A stretch of 8,409 nucleotides of DNA from Gammaproteobacteria bacterium. GTDB lineage: Bacteria > Pseudomonadota > Gammaproteobacteria > Xanthomonadales > Xanthomonadaceae. Location of the stretch: the NCBI GenBank assembly GCA_012510865.1, contig JAAZHF010000238.1:1-8409 (forward strand), in the 5' to 3' direction. The position numbers and the translations under genes are program-made. Position 1 is the first letter of the stretch. Every line of letters begins with the position of its first letter. This document shows positions 1 to 5,526 of this stretch, piece by piece. The notes under the pieces were generated by a model. That model saw nothing but the letters and a program-made list of their open reading frames with translations. It had not been told where the DNA came from and searched no databases.

Positions 1-446
1 ACTTCAACCCGGGCACGCCTCCGCCCACTACCGACGCGAAGCGCGAGCTGATCGACCTCGCGCAGGACAGCCCGGTCGAGTTCGTCGACGCGGTCTTCCG
101 CCGCAACGTGCCCGGGACCGTGGTCGAGGTCGGCGGCAAGAGCGTCGTGCCGGCGGGCCTCACCCAGGACTGGTTCGACATCTACCGCCACTGGTGTTCG
201 CTGGTGGGCGTGAAGCCGGCATCGCTGAAGCGGTTCGTCAACGCCCTCGAGAAGCGCCGCGGCTACCGCGCAGAGCGCAAGCGCTACATGACGTGGCCGG
301 ACTACGCCGTCCCGACCAAGGTCGGCCCACACAGCGTCCTGATGTTCGGGCACGAAGCGCCGGAAGGCCAGGATGAGGCCGAATGGCTCGGTCGGCACGT
401 GGCTGCGCTACGCGCGCGCGCCAGCGACGAGAGGGCGTCGCGATGA
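1..446 (+). CDS. Phage replication protein, C-terminal part (probable primase/helicase, DUF5906-like); 5' truncated by window
   Basis: The frame is open from base 3 with no stop until the TGA at 444-446, so this is the last ~147 residues of a gene that begins before the window. The visible part includes a segment reading TDAKRELIDLAQDSPVEFVD, then a stretch rich in W, Y and basic residues (WFDIYRHWC..KPASLKRFVNALEKRRGYRAERKRYMTW). This style is typical of the region after the ATPase core in phage/plasmid primase-helicases of the DUF5906/D5-like type, where a small nucleic-acid-binding domain follows the helicase. No Walker motif is visible because the core lies upstream, so the function is inferred from the tail alone and from position just before the packaging genes. 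The stop overlaps an ATG at 443 (ATGA). An ATG at 108 lies in this frame, but the reading frame continues upstream of it without a stop. Another phage replication protein remains possible. Confidence 0.55.
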   Translation, partial: FNPGTPPPTTDAKRELIDLAQDSPVEFVDAVFRRNVPGTVVEVGGKSVVPAGLTQDWFDIYRHWCSLVGVKPASLKRFVNALEKRRGYRAERKRYMTWPDYAVPTKVGPHSVLMFGHEAPEGQDEAEWLGRHVAALRARASDERASR

Positions 447-802
447 GGGCCGCGTGTCCTGTGCGGGCACGTCCCCGCACCAGTGCGGTGACCTGTGCGG
501 GGAGAAATGGCGTCATTGCTTGTCTGTGCGGCCTGTGCGGGCACTCCGCGCGCCCGCGTACGGGGGTACGTGCGCGCAGGTGCGGGCAGGCGCGCGAGCA
601 CATGCGCGCACGCGGGACGCACGCCGCACAGGCCGCACAGGCAGCACAGGCGTTGAGCATCAGGCACTTGCGCGAATCCGTGCCCGCACACGTCCCCGCA
701 CAGCCTGCGCGCTCCCCGCACAGGACCGGTCGCGTGCGCGCGCGCGACTTCCTGACCCCGATTCCCGAAAAGAAAGTGGAAGGAGGCCGCTTCGATGTCT
801 GA
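443..802 (+). CDS. Doubtful small ORF (119 aa) overlying a repeat block
   Basis: The ATG at 443 overlaps the upstream stop (ATGA), with GAGAGGG eight bases before it. The frame stays open to a TGA at 800-802, just inside the next gene. The product would be very rich in Arg, Ala, Cys and His (CLCGLCGH, then HAAQAAQAAQA), and much of this composition is dictated by the 9-bp DNA repeats beneath it. The last ~18 residues (DFLTPIPEKKVEGGRF) look more like ordinary protein. No function can be assigned: the two CxxC-like pairs might bind metal, or might be an accident of the repeated GTGCGG word. Points in favour are the start/stop coupling and the ribosome-binding sequence. Points against are that open frames are easily produced by chance in such G+C-rich DNA, and that the repeat structure alone explains the sequence. 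It may be non-coding. Confidence 0.3.
   Translation: MRAACPVRARPRTSAVTCAGRNGVIACLCGLCGHSARPRTGVRARRCGQAREHMRARGTHAAQAAQAAQALSIRHLRESVPAHVPAQPARSPHRTGRVRARDFLTPIPEKKVEGGRFDV
458..724. repeat. Dense GTGCGG/CCGCAC repeat block with nested inverted repeats; candidate cos/pac or replication origin
   Basis: Twelve copies of the hexamer GTGCGG or its complement lie here. Six are forward (461, 483, 495, 526, 535, 580) and six reverse (475, 624, 633, 684, 696, 716), with forward copies mainly in the left half and reverse copies in the right. Tandem 9-mers occur at 523-540 (TCTGTGCGG CCTGTGCGG) and 624-650 (CCGCACAGG twice, then CAGCACAGG). Three inverted-repeat pairs are nested: 492-504 with 712-724 (13 bp, perfect), 523-540 with 624-641 (17 of 18), and 570-578 with 603-611 (9 bp, perfect). 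A 20-bp near-palindrome (461-480) sits at the left edge, and CACGTCCCCGCAC occurs at 468-480 and 689-701. In lambda the cos site with its Nu1-binding repeats lies immediately before the small terminase gene, which is the position seen here. An origin next to the primase-like gene is the alternative. The repeats are observed; the function is inferred. Confidence 0.7.
461..480. promoter_or_regulatory. 20-bp imperfect palindrome, possible protein-binding or cos-type site
   Basis: GTGCGGGCACGTCCCCGCAC is a two-fold symmetric sequence centred on ACGT with a single mismatched pair (C468 opposite C473). It lies at the left edge of the repeat block, 14 bases after the end of the replication gene. Such symmetry suits a dimeric DNA-binding or cleaving protein, such as terminase or an initiator. 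The symmetry is visible directly; the role is a guess. Confidence 0.4.
780..786 (+). promoter_or_regulatory. Strong Shine-Dalgarno for the small terminase gene
   Basis: AAGGAGG lies eight bases before the ATG at 795 and fully matches the anti-Shine-Dalgarno consensus. It fixes the start of the small terminase gene. It lies in a short A-rich leader (about 766-782) that contrasts with the G+C-rich repeats before it. Confidence 0.8.
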
Positions 803-1403
803 GCCGCGCGAGCTGCCCGCGACCCTGGGCTTCCGGAAGTTCGCGGAGCTGCAGGGCTGGCGCCCCAGCTACGTCACCGAGCTCAAGGGCAGGGGGCACC
901 TGGTGCTGACCGAAGACGGGCGCCAGGTGCGCGTGCCGGAGTCGTTGCAGCTCCTGGCCGACCTGCGTGACCCGGCGAAGATCGGCGTGGCCGCCCGCCA
1001 CGCTGCGGCCCGTGCCGAGGCCGCGCCGCCCGCCGGCACCGACGATCCGGCGGACGCCGACGCCGATCCGGGCTACCCGACCGACGTCGTCACCGACAGC
1101 CACGCGCGGCGCCGCGCCAAGGCGCTGGCCGACAAGGCCGAGACGGACGCCAAGGCCGCCGAACGCGACTACCGGCTGAGCATGGGCGAGCTGCTCGAGG
1201 CCGCCGACGTCGAGCAGACCGTGCGCTCGGCGGCCACCACCTTCCGCGGCGCGCTCGAGAACCTACCCAACACCCTGGCGCCGGAACTCTCCTCCCTCGC
1301 CGACGAGGGGCGGGTGCGGGTGGTGCTGGCCGAAGCCTTCGAGCACGTGCTCGAAGAGCTGTCGCGCGTGTTCGCCAAGATTGGCCGGGCGGAGGGCGCA
1401 TGA
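795..1403 (+). CDS. Terminase small subunit, lambda Nu1-like
   Basis: A 202-residue protein expected to recognise phage DNA at the packaging site and bring it to the large terminase. Residues ~10-55 (FRKFAELQGWRPSYVTELKG...RQVRVPESL) fit the small winged helix-turn-helix of Nu1-type subunits, where a helix is followed by a short beta wing. Residues ~65-100 are Ala/Asp/Pro-rich and probably a flexible linker. Residues ~100-202 are predicted mostly helical and charged, suited to oligomerisation and contact with the large subunit. It is somewhat longer than lambda Nu1 (181 aa). The start is set by the AAGGAGG at 780-786. Its stop overlaps the large terminase start (ATGA at 1400), as expected for subunits made in proportion. 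The repeat block just upstream is a natural candidate for its binding site. Assignment rests on the N-terminal motif and on adjacency to an unmistakable large terminase. Confidence 0.75.
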   Translation: MSEPRELPATLGFRKFAELQGWRPSYVTELKGRGHLVLTEDGRQVRVPESLQLLADLRDPAKIGVAARHAAARAEAAPPAGTDDPADADADPGYPTDVVTDSHARRRAKALADKAETDAKAAERDYRLSMGELLEAADVEQTVRSAATTFRGALENLPNTLAPELSSLADEGRVRVVLAEAFEHVLEELSRVFAKIGRAEGA

Positions 1404-3331
1404 CTGCCGCCGCCGCCCCGCGCATCGCCGCCGCCATCAGCCGCGCCGTCGCGCCGCGCAAGCCGATGCGCGTGAGCGACTGGGCCGCCGCCAACCGGAT
1501 CCTGTCGTCGAAGGCGAGCAACGAGCCCGGCCGCTGGCGCAACGACCGCAACCCGCTGCTGGTCGAGCCCATGGACTGCTTCAGCGCCCGCAGCCCCGTG
1601 CGCGAGGTCGTCTGCCGCTTCCCCATCCAGTTCGGCAAGAGCGAGCTGGAGTGCAACGTTCTCGGCTACACCATGAGCGAGGTGGGCGGCCCGATCATGG
1701 TCACGCTGCCCGGCCAGGTGTCCCTGGACAAGTGGATCGACCAGAAGCTCAACCCGCTGCTGGAAGAGACCCCCGCCGTGCGCCGTACGCTGGCCAGCAC
1801 CGCCAGCCGTGATGCCTCCAACCGCCGCACCTTCAAGGAATTCGAGGGCGGGCAGCTGTACCTGGAGCACGCCGGCAACCCGGCGCGCCTAAAGTCCACC
1901 AGCGTCCGCACCCTGATCGTCGACGAGTTCTCCAGCTTCGCCAGCGCCTGCCGCAGCGGTGACGACCCGGACCAGATGCTGGACGGCCGTAACAGCGCAT
2001 TCCCGGCCACCTACAAGCGGCTGAAGGTCGGCACGCCCGAGATCCGCGGTGTGTGCCGGATCGACGCGCTCTTCGCCAAGAGCGACCAGCGCCACTGGCA
2101 CGTGCCTTGCCCCGACTGCGGCCACCGCCAGCCGCTCGAGTGGAGCGGGCTGCACTGGACGCCGGACGTCAGCCACGCCTGGTACGTCTGCCGGGAGTGC
2201 GGCGTGGTGATCGAGGAAAGCCAGAAGGATGCGCTGATCGACGCCGGCGGCTGGGTGGCACACAACCCCGGCGCCGACGTGCGCGGCTACGCCGCCAACG
2301 GCCTGTACTACAAGATCGGCCGCGGCCCGCGCTGGATTGCGCTGGCGCGCGAGTGGGTGGACGCGCAGAACGACCCGGCCAAGCTGAAGACCTTCATCAA
2401 CGACCGCCTTGCCGAGGCCTGGGAAGACCCGGCCATGCGCGCGGTCAAGCACAACCTGGTTGCTGACCGGGTGGAGCCGCGGCCGCTGCGCCCGGTGCCG
2501 GCGTGGGTGCTGGCCGTGACCGCCGGCATCGATACGCAGGACGACCGCCTGCCGGTGCAGCTGGTCGGATGGGGCAGGGGCCTGCGCGCATGGCCGATCG
2601 ACTACGTGGAGCTTCCGGGCGACCCGGCAGAGGACGACGTGTGGGCTGCGCTGACCGACCTGCTCAACCGCCCGATCGAACACGAGCTCGGCGGCTTCCT
2701 GCGCGTTGAGGCGAGCGCCCAGGACGCCGCCGGCCACCGCACGGAAGCGGTCAAGGCCTTCGCCCGCCAGCGCCGCGTGCGCCGGCACCTGCCGATCTTC
2801 GGCGCCAAGCCGAACAACGCCCCGGTGCTGAGCAAGGGCACGCTGGTGGACGTGAACTGGCGCGGCCAGTACGACAAGCGCGGCATCAAGATCCACCACG
2901 TCGGCACGGTGGGCATCAAGCACCTGCTCTACAGCAGGCTCTCCAGCGACGCGGACAAGGCGCCCGAGGACCGGCTGCTGCGCTTCAGCGACGAGCTGGA
3001 GCCGGCGTACTTCGGCGGGCTGGTGAGCGAGACCTACAACCCGGCCAAGAACCGCTTCGAGAAGCGCCGAGGCGGGCCGCGCAACGAGCCGCTGGATACG
3101 TGGGTGTACGCCTACGCGGCGACGCATCACCCGGAGCTGCGCTTGCACCGGTGGACGAACGCGGACTGGGACCGGCGTGAAGCCCTCCTGCGGGCCGAAG
3201 CCGAAACGCCTGCGCCCGGCGCCGATTCCCGTGGAACACCCGCCACCCCCGAGCGCCGTCTGCCGGCCCGCGATTCCCGTGGAACACCCGCCCGGCCGCG
3301 CCGGCGCGGCGCCCTCATCGACCCGACCTGA
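1400..3331 (+). CDS. Terminase large subunit, GpA family (packaging ATPase/nuclease)
   Basis: A 643-residue motor that cuts phage DNA and pumps it into the prohead using ATP. The ATPase half carries a Walker A-like FPIQFGKSE (Lys80), a Walker B VRTLIVDEF (Asp175-Glu176) and a coupling motif near GTPEIRG (residues ~211-217). Two CxxC pairs (Cys237/240 and Cys264/267) form a probable zinc knuckle common in this family. The nuclease half begins near residue 372 (AVTAGIDTQDDRL, Asp378), continues through a segment with Asp442 (QDAAGHRTEAV) and ends with NEPLDTWVYAYAA (Asp near residue 566). The overall length matches lambda gpA (641 aa). The start overlaps the small subunit stop, with GGAG five bases upstream. 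The last ~65 residues are a Pro/Arg-rich tail containing two copies of DSRGTPA encoded by a 22-bp direct repeat. Identification is secure. Confidence 0.93.
   Translation: MTAAAAPRIAAAISRAVAPRKPMRVSDWAAANRILSSKASNEPGRWRNDRNPLLVEPMDCFSARSPVREVVCRFPIQFGKSELECNVLGYTMSEVGGPIMVTLPGQVSLDKWIDQKLNPLLEETPAVRRTLASTASRDASNRRTFKEFEGGQLYLEHAGNPARLKSTSVRTLIVDEFSSFASACRSGDDPDQMLDGRNSAFPATYKRLKVGTPEIRGVCRIDALFAKSDQRHWHVPCPDCGHRQPLEWSGLHWTPDVSHAWYVCRECGVVIEESQKDALIDAGGWVAHNPGADVRGYAANGLYYKIGRGPRWIALAREWVDAQNDPAKLKTFINDRLAEAWEDPAMRAVKHNLVADRVEPRPLRPVPAWVLAVTAGIDTQDDRLPVQLVGWGRGLRAWPIDYVELPGDPAEDDVWAALTDLLNRPIEHELGGFLRVEASAQDAAGHRTEAVKAFARQRRVRRHLPIFGAKPNNAPVLSKGTLVDVNWRGQYDKRGIKIHHVGTVGIKHLLYSRLSSDADKAPEDRLLRFSDELEPAYFGGLVSETYNPAKNRFEKRRGGPRNEPLDTWVYAYAATHHPELRLHRWTNADWDRREALLRAEAETPAPGADSRGTPATPERRLPARDSRGTPARPRRRGALIDPT
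3223..3292 (+). repeat. 22-bp direct repeat, two copies, in the large terminase tail
   Basis: Identical 22-bp copies occupy 3223-3244 and 3271-3292, with a core of ATTCCCGTGGAACACCC. Their starts are 48 bases apart, a multiple of three, so both encode (D)SRGTPA in the same frame. The core TTCC-CGT-GGAA is itself a short dyad. They lie in the probably disordered C-terminal tail, where duplication would be tolerated. Confidence 0.8.
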
Positions 3332-3343
3332 CCGGAGACCATC

Positions 3344-3664
3344 GTGGCCGAAGACGCCAAAGCCGACGAACTTGTGGACCAGCTGCGCGAGCGCTTCAAG
3401 GATCAGATCCGCGCCGCCGCCCCGGACATCCCGCCGCACCAGGCGCTGCAGTTGGCGGACAGCCTGTGCCTTGCGCAGCTCGACGTTCTTGCGGGGCGCC
3501 GCGTGAGCTACAAGGCGCGGCCCACCATCGACGGGGATGCGATCGCGGAAAGCTGGCGCCGAGGCCTGTCGCTGCGTGAAGTCATGGCGGAGCACAAGTG
3601 CAGCCGTGCGGCCGCCTACAAGTACCACCCGAACCAGTCCGCGAAGCAGGCGCGACAGGGCTGA
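3344..3664 (+). CDS. Small helix-turn-helix protein, Mor-like transcription activator
   Basis: A 106-residue protein starting at a GTG, with GGAG (3334-3337) six bases before it and 12 bases after the terminase stop. The N-terminal ~60 residues are mostly helical (DELVDQLRERFKDQIR, then HQALQLADSLCLAQLDVLAG). Residues ~65-95 (DAIAESWRRGLSLREVMAEHKCSRAAAYKYH) form a clear helix-turn-helix, with SLREVMAEH as first helix and SRAAAYKY as recognition helix. This order resembles the Mor/C family of phage Mu: a helical dimerisation part, a short strand-like GRRVSYKA where Mor has GGxxxYIP, then the helix-turn-helix. Mor-family proteins activate middle or late phage promoters. The resemblance is judged by eye; a generic phage DNA-binding protein is the alternative. 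It sits between terminase and gpW, where lambda has no regulator, and just before an intergenic dyad it might bind. Confidence 0.6.
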   Translation: MAEDAKADELVDQLRERFKDQIRAAAPDIPPHQALQLADSLCLAQLDVLAGRRVSYKARPTIDGDAIAESWRRGLSLREVMAEHKCSRAAAYKYHPNQSAKQARQG

Positions 3665-3670
3665 AAGAAA

Positions 3671-3722
3671 GTCCACGGAATCCCATGACGGTGGACACCT
3701 ACATGTATAGCTTGGGTGTCCA
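3671..3722 (+). promoter_or_regulatory. Overlapping dyads before the gpW gene; possible operator or translational switch
   Basis: Three arms are visible: GTCCAC (3671-3676), GTGGACACC (3691-3699) and GGTGTCCA (3715-3722). The middle arm can pair with the first (6 bp) or with the last (8 bp), but not both. The second pairing covers the first base of the gpW start codon. The loop contains the 8-bp palindrome TACATGTA (3700-3707) and is one of the few A+T-rich patches in the window. A weak promoter-like pair (ATGACG at 3685, TATAGC at 3706, spacing 15) is also present but unconvincing. The pairings are observed; regulation is inferred. Confidence 0.45.
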
Positions 3723-3940
3723 TGTCGACGCAGGAACGCCTGGACGCCTACCTCACCGCCGAGCGCAAAGTGCTCGCCGGCCAGTCTGTCCGCTTCGGTG
3801 AGCGGCAACTCTCCTACGCCGACCTCGCCGAGATCCGCAAGGCCATCATCCAGCTGAAGGCGGAGCTCGCCGCCGAGTCCGGCCAGCTGGGACCTTCGCG
3901 CGGCAGCCTCCGGTTCCGCACCGCGGTGTTCAACCGATGA
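3722..3940 (+). CDS. gpW-like head-to-tail joining (head completion) protein
   Basis: A 72-residue protein. Residues ~1-20 form a helix (TQERLDAYLTAERKVLAG), followed by a short beta hairpin (QSVRFGERQLSYA) and a second helix (LAEIRKAIIQLKAELA). This is the alpha-beta-alpha layout of lambda gpW (68 aa), including the LxxG..V pattern after helix one and the D/E-L-xx-I-xx-L pattern in helix two. In lambda, gpW binds under the portal after DNA filling and makes the site for the tail connector. Its position just before the portal gene matches lambda order (A-W-B). The ATG at 3722 gives the gpW-like length; a GTG at 3716 in the same frame would add two residues. Neither has a recognisable Shine-Dalgarno, and the start lies within a hairpin arm. 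Its stop overlaps the portal start (ATGA). Confidence 0.82.
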   Translation: MSTQERLDAYLTAERKVLAGQSVRFGERQLSYADLAEIRKAIIQLKAELAAESGQLGPSRGSLRFRTAVFNR

Positions 3941-5526
3941 CCCCCGCCATCCGCCCCGGCATCATCGACCGCGCCCTGGCGCAGGTGGCCCCGCGCTTCG
4001 CCGCACGGCGGATGTTCGCGCGCTCGGTTCTGGCCATGTACGAAGGCGGGCGCAGCACGCCGCGCCGGAAGAAGTCGCGCAACAATGCCACCGGCGAGCG
4101 CCTGGTGGTGCGCGACGCCGCCACCGTGCGCGCAACCGTGCGCGACCTTGAGCGCAACTACGACCTCGTCGACGGTGCCCTCAGCACCCTGGTGCGCAAC
4201 ATCATCGGCCCGTCCGGCATCAGCATCGAGCCCACGCCGCGCGACGGCCGCGCGGGCGACACCTTCGACGACATCGACGACGACTTCGCGCGCGACCTGC
4301 TCAACGCATTCCGCGAGTGGAGCGCGACGCCCGAGGCAACCCGCACGCTCAACTGGGTCCAGGCCCAGGAGCTGGTCTGCCGCTCCTGGCTGCGCGATGG
4401 CGAGGCCTTCGGCCAGCTGGTGGAAGGCAGCGGTGCGCCCATCCGCCACGCCAGCAGGGTTCCGCTCACCCTGGAGTTGCTGGAAGCCGACGTCTGTCCG
4501 CTCGACCACGCTGCGGGCGACAACATCGAGGCCGGGATCGAGCGCAACAGCTGGGGGCAGCCCGTCGCCTACTGGTTCCACAAGCACCACCCGGGCAACG
4601 GCCGCGGGTTCGTGGACGGCGACCTGAAGCGCGTCCCCGCCGAGCGGGTGCTGCACCTGGCCGTGCGCCGTCGCCTGTCCGGCCTGCGGGGCATCAGCCT
4701 GTTCGCGTCGGCGATCGACCGGCTGCTCGACATCAAGGACTACGAAGAGAGCGAGCGCATCGCCGCGCGGATCGCCGCGCGGATCGCGATGTACATCAAG
4801 CGCGATAAGGACATGGACGGCTGGACGCCGCCGGTCGACGAGAACGGCATGCCGGTGGAGCGTGACTTCCTCCTGGAGGCGGGCGCCATCTTCACCGATA
4901 CGGCGCCGGGCGAAGAGATCCAGATGCTGGATTCCAAGCGCCCGAACAGCATGCTCGAGCAGTTCCGCACCGCCATGATGCGCGCGGTTTCGCGCTGCAT
5001 CGGCCTGAGCTACTCCAGCCTGTCCGGCGACTACGACGGCACCTACAGCGCCCAGCGCCAGGAGCTGGTCGAATCGTACGACGGCTATCGCATGATGACC
5101 GCGACCTTCGTGGCGCGCTTCGTGCAGCCGGTGTGGGAGCGCTTCGTCCAGATGGCGATCGCGTCCGGCACCGTCCGCGTCCCCGCCCACATCAATCCGG
5201 CCACGGTGGCCCAGGCCTCGTTCCGCGGACCCAAGATGCCGTGGATCGATCCGCAGCGTGAGGCCAGGGGCATCAAGGAACTGTTCGATGCCGGTGTCGA
5301 GTCGCGTACGGCGGTCATCGCAGAACGCGGCGGGCGCGTCCAGGACAAGTTCGAAGAGATCGCCCGCGAACGCCGGCTGGCAGAAGAGCTCCGCATCCCC
5401 TTGGGCGACAGCGTGCCCGTCACCGATGACACCCAGGACCCCGACGAAGAGTCCGGGCAGGGTCGCCGCCGCGAGCGGCAATCTCGCCTGCGCGTGGTGC
5501 GCACCTCAGGAGACCACACCCGATGA
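3937..5526 (+). CDS. Portal protein, lambda gpB family
   Basis: A 529-residue protein expected to form the dodecameric ring at one capsid vertex through which DNA enters and leaves. Family traits are an N-terminal basic segment with many Arg/Lys (residues 1-55), the block VRDLERNYDLVDGALSTLV followed by NIIGPSGISIEP (~68-95), a WLRDGEAFGQLVEG strand (~150), PLTLELLEADVCPLD (~172-187), and a late SYSSLSGDYDGTYSAQR segment (~357-374) that corresponds to the conserved portal wing/stem motif. The C-terminal ~50 residues are charged. Size is close to lambda gpB (533 aa). It starts by ATGA overlap with gpW and has no strong ribosome site of its own, suggesting coupled translation. A 12-bp unit is tandemly duplicated at 4759-4782 (IAAR IAAR). 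Confidence 0.9.
   Translation: MTPAIRPGIIDRALAQVAPRFAARRMFARSVLAMYEGGRSTPRRKKSRNNATGERLVVRDAATVRATVRDLERNYDLVDGALSTLVRNIIGPSGISIEPTPRDGRAGDTFDDIDDDFARDLLNAFREWSATPEATRTLNWVQAQELVCRSWLRDGEAFGQLVEGSGAPIRHASRVPLTLELLEADVCPLDHAAGDNIEAGIERNSWGQPVAYWFHKHHPGNGRGFVDGDLKRVPAERVLHLAVRRRLSGLRGISLFASAIDRLLDIKDYEESERIAARIAARIAMYIKRDKDMDGWTPPVDENGMPVERDFLLEAGAIFTDTAPGEEIQMLDSKRPNSMLEQFRTAMMRAVSRCIGLSYSSLSGDYDGTYSAQRQELVESYDGYRMMTATFVARFVQPVWERFVQMAIASGTVRVPAHINPATVAQASFRGPKMPWIDPQREARGIKELFDAGVESRTAVIAERGGRVQDKFEEIARERRLAEELRIPLGDSVPVTDDTQDPDEESGQGRRRERQSRLRVVRTSGDHTR
4759..4782 (+). repeat. Tandem 12-bp repeat in the portal gene
   Basis: ATCGCCGCGCGG occurs twice in succession, followed by ATCGCGATG. It encodes IAAR-IAAR-IAM within a helix (SERIAARIAARIAMYIKR). 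The unit preserves frame and adds about one helical turn, so it could be a slippage duplication or simply a natural alanine/arginine heptad. Confidence 0.6.

Noticed and set aside
557..570. Short hairpin CGTAC-GGGG-GTACG as a separate element
   Set aside because: A five-base stem is short for this base composition, and it lies within the larger nested repeats, so it was not listed separately.
523..650. CRISPR array
   Set aside because: The repeats are only 9 bp, directly tandem or inverted, with no uniform spacers and no cas genes.
3685..3711. Sigma-70 promoter before gpW (ATGACG / TATAGC)
   Set aside because: Both hexamers match only four of six bases and the spacing is 15, so it is too weak to call on its own. 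It is kept only as a remark within the dyad region.
3685..3801. Small ORF starting at the ATG at 3685
   Set aside because: It overlaps the gpW gene out of frame, has no ribosome site, and codes for an Arg/Pro-rich string after the intergenic part.
1889..3808. 639-residue open frame on the minus strand
   Set aside because: It lies antisense to the unmistakable large terminase and Mor-like genes. Its product is Val/Arg/Ala/His-rich with no recognisable motif, and stop-free antisense frames are common in G+C-rich DNA.
3814..5481. 555-residue open frame on the minus strand
   Set aside because: It is antisense to the portal gene, has no family motif and no convincing ribosome site; it is a shadow.
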